The translations under genes were made by a program, and so were the position numbers. From NCBI GenBank assembly GCA_004297235.1, contig SCUR01000503.1, positions 1-17,600 of the forward strand: 17,600 bases of DNA. The letters are read 5' to 3'. Position 1 is the first letter of the stretch, and each line of letters opens with the position of its first letter. The DNA comes from Candidatus Manganitrophaceae bacterium. Its GTDB lineage: Bacteria; Nitrospirota; Nitrospiria; SBBL01; Manganitrophaceae. The notes below the pieces were generated by a model. It searched no databases and had not been told where the DNA came from. It saw only the letters and a list, made by a program, of their open reading frames with translations. Shown piece by piece: positions 14,834 to 17,600 of the stretch.

Positions 14834-15463
14834 GTGGCTTCCAAACGCAACGGAACCCGGGCAACCGGAGAGGTCCTCAAAAAGGGCGGCCCGGAGATCG
14901 AGCAGCCGGCCCTGAAAGAGCTGGTCGAAAAAATGCTCGTATCTCTGGGAGAAGATCCTTCCCGGGAAGGGTTGAAAGGGACGCCGGGGCGGGTGGAACG
15001 GTCGCTTCGCTTTCTGACCAGCGGCTACCGTCAAAACATCGATCGGGTGTTGAACGACGCCTTCTTCACCATGACCCATGAAGAGATGGTGATCGTGAAG
15101 GACATCAATTTCTTCTCGCTCTGCGAGCATCATCTCCTTCCCTTCTTCGGAAAATGCCACATCGCGTATCTCCCCAGCGGAAAGGTCGTCGGCTTGAGCA
15201 AGCTGCCGCGCGTGGTCGAAGTCTACAGCCGGCGGCTGCAGCTCCAGGAGCGGCTGACCTGCGAAATCGCCGAGGCGATTTCAGAGAAGGTCCATCCGCA
15301 CGGGGTCGGCGTGGTGATCGAAGCGCAGCATCTCTGCATGATGATGCGCGGCGTCGAGAAGCAAAACGCCAGAACGGTCACCAGCGCGATGCTGGGGGTC
15401 TTCAAAACCGACCCGAAGACGCGAGCGGAATTTCTCGATCTGCTTCGGCACGATAAAGTTTAA
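14834..15463 (+). CDS. folE: GTP cyclohydrolase I
   Basis: FolE converts GTP to dihydroneopterin triphosphate, the first step of folate (and often queuosine) synthesis. The 209-residue protein shows FSLCEHHLLPFFG with zinc ligands Cys97 and His100, the third ligand Cys168 in EAQHLCMMMRG, and the catalytic His99 and His166. GTPGRVERS and LSKLPRVVEVYSRRLQLQERLT are also typical. The GTG start directly abuts the M24 stop, so the genes are translationally coupled. The first about 24 residues are a non-conserved extension. Confidence 0.96.
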   Translation: MASKRNGTRATGEVLKKGGPEIEQPALKELVEKMLVSLGEDPSREGLKGTPGRVERSLRFLTSGYRQNIDRVLNDAFFTMTHEEMVIVKDINFFSLCEHHLLPFFGKCHIAYLPSGKVVGLSKLPRVVEVYSRRLQLQERLTCEIAEAISEKVHPHGVGVVIEAQHLCMMMRGVEKQNARTVTSAMLGVFKTDPKTRAEFLDLLRHDKV

Positions 15464-15484
15464 TCAACCCATCAGGAATCTGAA

Positions 15485-15565
15485 AATTAAGAATGAAGAA
15501 TCATTGTCCAAAAGGAAAAAGGTGAGTCACCTTCATTCCAAATTGAACATTCCTCATTCCGAATC
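15485..15565. repeat. nested inverted repeats between folE and moeA
   Basis: Three layers share one centre: an imperfect outer pair (15485-15502 with 15548-15565, 13 of 18 matches), GAATGAAG (15491-15498) with CTTCATTC (15531-15538), and the 15-base palindrome AAGGTGAGTCACCTT (15519-15533). The spacer is AT-rich unlike its neighbours and separates moeA from the operon. It could be a terminator-like fold without a T-run, or a small repeat. Confidence 0.45.
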
Positions 15566-15574
15566 ACCCACTCT

Positions 15575-16801
15575 ATGATCTCCGTCGAAGAAGCCCAGAA
15601 AATCATCCTCGCCGAAATCCGCCGCATTGGGACGGAGCGCGTTCCCCTCGGCCCGTCGCTGGGCCGAACCCTTGCCGAAGAGATCGCTTCACCGCTCGAT
15701 CATCCGCCCTGGGACACCTCCGCCATGGACGGGTATGCGGTCCGCGGGTCCGACACCGCCGGCGCGTCCCCCGGCGCGCCAAGAACCCTCAAAATCATCG
15801 AAGAGATTCCGGCCGGAACGATGCCTCAGAAAACGGTCCAGCCTGGGGAGGCCTCCAAGATCATGACCGGCGCTCCCTTGCCCGAAGGGGCCGACGCCGT
15901 CGTGAAAGTCGAGGAGACGGAACGAAGCGGCGATCAGGTCCGGATTTTCGAGGCGGCCGAAGAGGGCGATTTCATCCGGAAAAAAGGAGAGGCGGTCCGG
16001 ACCGGAGACCTGATCTTGAAGAAAGGAATTCGGATTCGCCCCGCCGACATCGCGATGATGGCGTCGATCGGCCGGTCGGTCGTTCCGGTCTACCAGCAGC
16101 CGCGGGTGGCGATTCTCTCCACCGGGGACGAGCTGGCCGATTTGGACGAACCGCGCGGGCCGAACAAGATCCTCAACAGCAACGGCTACGGTCTGGCGGC
16201 GCAGGTGATCGAGGCGGGGGGGGTGCCCATCGTTCTCGGCATCGCGAAAGACACGCCGGGCGATCTCAGGGCAAAGTTGAAGCAGGGGCTTCACGCCGAT
16301 TTCATCCTCGCCTCCGGCGGGGTCTCGATGGGCGATTATGATTTCGTCCGGGATGTGCTGGCCGAATTGGGCGCCGAGATGAAGTTTTGGAAAGTCGCCA
16401 TGAAACCGGGCCAGCCGCTCGCCTTCGGGGTGATTGCCGGAAAGCCGGCCTTTGGCCTTCCGGGCAATCCGGTGTCGGCGATGGTCTCCTTCGAGCAATT
16501 CGTTCGGCCCGCGCTCCTCAAGACCGCCGGTCGAGACGATCTCCTCCGCCCCATCCTCCACGCGACGCTCGAAGAAGAGGTCCGAAAGCATCCGGGAAAG
16601 CGCCACTTCATGCGGGCGATCGTCTCCGTCCAAAACGGGGAGTACCGCGTCCGGACGACCGGGGATCAAGACTCCCACATCCTGCTTTCGCTGGTGAAAG
16701 CCAACGCGCTGATGATCTTGTCCGAAGAAGGGGATCGGGTCCAAGCCGGGGAGAAGGTGGCGGTTCAGCTTCTGTCCGACCTGCTGGTGGCCGGAAATTA
16801 A
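15575..16801 (+). CDS. moeA: molybdopterin molybdenumtransferase
   Basis: MoeA inserts molybdate into adenylated molybdopterin to complete the molybdenum cofactor. The 408-residue protein has PPWDTSAMDGYAVR, KIMTGAPLPEGADAVVKVEE, the catalytic-domain motifs ILSTGDEL, SGGVSMGDYDFV, MKPGQPLAFG and FGLPGNPVSAMVSFE, and an intact C-terminal domain. Length is normal. No SD is visible before the ATG at 15575. It lies 111 bases after folE, across an inverted-repeat spacer, so it may be separately transcribed. Its product would serve molybdenum enzymes encoded elsewhere. It is convergent with the next gene across 52 bases. Confidence 0.96.
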   Translation: MISVEEAQKIILAEIRRIGTERVPLGPSLGRTLAEEIASPLDHPPWDTSAMDGYAVRGSDTAGASPGAPRTLKIIEEIPAGTMPQKTVQPGEASKIMTGAPLPEGADAVVKVEETERSGDQVRIFEAAEEGDFIRKKGEAVRTGDLILKKGIRIRPADIAMMASIGRSVVPVYQQPRVAILSTGDELADLDEPRGPNKILNSNGYGLAAQVIEAGGVPIVLGIAKDTPGDLRAKLKQGLHADFILASGGVSMGDYDFVRDVLAELGAEMKFWKVAMKPGQPLAFGVIAGKPAFGLPGNPVSAMVSFEQFVRPALLKTAGRDDLLRPILHATLEEEVRKHPGKRHFMRAIVSVQNGEYRVRTTGDQDSHILLSLVKANALMILSEEGDRVQAGEKVAVQLLSDLLVAGN

Positions 16802-16853
16802 CCCGCCTGTTTGAAATCGTCTTCGTCCTTCAGCTCAACCTTTCTCATTTACG

Positions 16854-17600
16854 TTATGCATACTCGGGAAGCACCTCCCCTACCGGCAGGGTCACCTTCC
16901 CAAGAACGGCGGCGATCGACGGACGGTTGATGCTTTCGAACACCGCTCGGTCGTTGGTGATGATCTTTCCCGCCAGCTCCATCGACGCGACCACCCCTCC
17001 CGCGAATTCGGGGACCACCTCGTGATCGGCGCTCCTCGGAATGAGAAAAATCCGATCGCCGACCAGGATCAGGTTGAACGGAATATCATTCGACTGCAGC
17101 CGGTCGACCGGGGCGAAGAGGATCTCTGCCGCAACCTCCCGATCGAAGACAAGGCCGCTCGCCCCCTCCCCCATGAGGAGACCGACGGCGGCGACCTTTG
17201 AAGGCGACCTCTGCGCCGTTTCGATGGCAAGTCGCTCTCCATAGAATACGCTCTGAAGATGGATGTGATTGACCGAGGCCCCGGCATGGAGCGCGTTGAA
17301 GAAAAAGAGCATCGATTCGCTCCGGCGGAAGAGGGTCAGCAGGTCTTCAAGGAGCGGCCGGGTGAGATGTTGCGTCCGATGGGGGAGGACCGTCCGGGTT
17401 CCATCCACGACGGCGGGGATCCACAAGAAATGCCCTTGCTTCTCGAAGGGGACGGCGCTGGGGTATGCGCTCCAGAGATGGTGCGCCAACGCTACCTGCG
17501 CGAGCGGATCGCGCCGGAGCATGCTGAGCGGCTGCGTCGGATCTTGGCAGTAGAAGCGGCACTGGCCGGCCTCGCCGGGAATATCCGGCTGCTTTCCGGC
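16854..17600 (-). CDS. HIT/GalT-superfamily phosphorylase-like protein, 5' end cut by window
   Basis: The frame is open from the right edge to a TAA at 16854, about 248 residues. The core reads MLFFFNALHAGASVNHIHLQSVFYG: an HxHxQ motif (His, His and Gln about 17253-17267) preceded by an N-rich helix. This fits the GalT / Ap4A phosphorylase / GDP-hexose phosphorylase branch of the HIT superfamily, in which the second His takes the nucleotidyl group. Further on, LVGDRIFLIPRSADHE and ASMELAGKIITND also resemble that branch. A CRFYC stretch near the edge could be part of a metal site. An ATG at 17522 is not needed as a start, since the reading frame continues upstream without a stop. Uncharacterised bacterial members are often labelled DUF4922; that label is inference. 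Confidence 0.75.
   Translation of the reverse strand, partial: AGKQPDIPGEAGQCRFYCQDPTQPLSMLRRDPLAQVALAHHLWSAYPSAVPFEKQGHFLWIPAVVDGTRTVLPHRTQHLTRPLLEDLLTLFRRSESMLFFFNALHAGASVNHIHLQSVFYGERLAIETAQRSPSKVAAVGLLMGEGASGLVFDREVAAEILFAPVDRLQSNDIPFNLILVGDRIFLIPRSADHEVVPEFAGGVVASMELAGKIITNDRAVFESINRPSIAAVLGKVTLPVGEVLPEYA

Noticed and set aside
13727..15160. Minus-strand open frame of 477 codons
   Set aside because: Opposite to the M24 peptidase and folE, both of which have intact catalytic motifs.
15689..16744. Minus-strand open frame of 351 codons
   Set aside because: Antisense shadow of moeA.

Overview
The window is dense, fairly GC-rich bacterial chromosome in which almost every gene is a housekeeping or accessory metabolic gene. 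No transposase, phage gene or CRISPR array is visible. The gene set fits a Gram-negative, respiring bacterium: a lipoprotein monohaem cytochrome c, a chlorite-dismutase-family haem protein, molybdopterin synthesis, a lipobox beta-propeller protein and an L/F-transferase. The style of the chlorite-dismutase-like and CbiX-like proteins suggests Nitrospirota or a relative. That placement is inference from protein style and was not tested.

Layout from left to right. leuC (minus strand) runs off the left edge just before its paired Fe-S cysteines, and has a good promoter. Behind it lie a secreted beta-propeller lipoprotein (minus) and, divergently, a small cytochrome c lipoprotein (plus). A CPBP-type membrane protease (plus) ends exactly where aat (minus) ends. 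Upstream of aat is an eda-type aldolase (minus), separated from it by a 15-bp inverted repeat of dispersed-repeat type. About 850 bases without a gene follow, holding a near-consensus sigma-54 promoter pointing at eda, a REP-like pair, a run of small stem-loops, and the promoter of a tRNA-Glu gene.

After the tRNA come a single-domain response regulator with an unusual tail, then a protealysin-like M4 metalloprotease followed two bases later by its probable protein inhibitor, emfourin. Convergent to these are a conserved 86-residue protein and a CbiX-like chelatase-fold protein. nfo (endonuclease IV) is divergent from the latter.

The right third is a tightly packed plus-strand string: chlorite-dismutase-like protein, trxB, an M24 metallopeptidase and folE, with gaps of 4, 0 and 0 bases. 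moeA follows after a 111-base spacer. A HIT/GalT-superfamily phosphorylase-like gene (minus) runs off the right edge.

The points most worth a second look are the protease-inhibitor pair, the chlorite-dismutase-like protein that lacks the catalytic arginine, the CPBP protease with an altered second motif, and the sigma-54 promoter with structured leader in front of eda.
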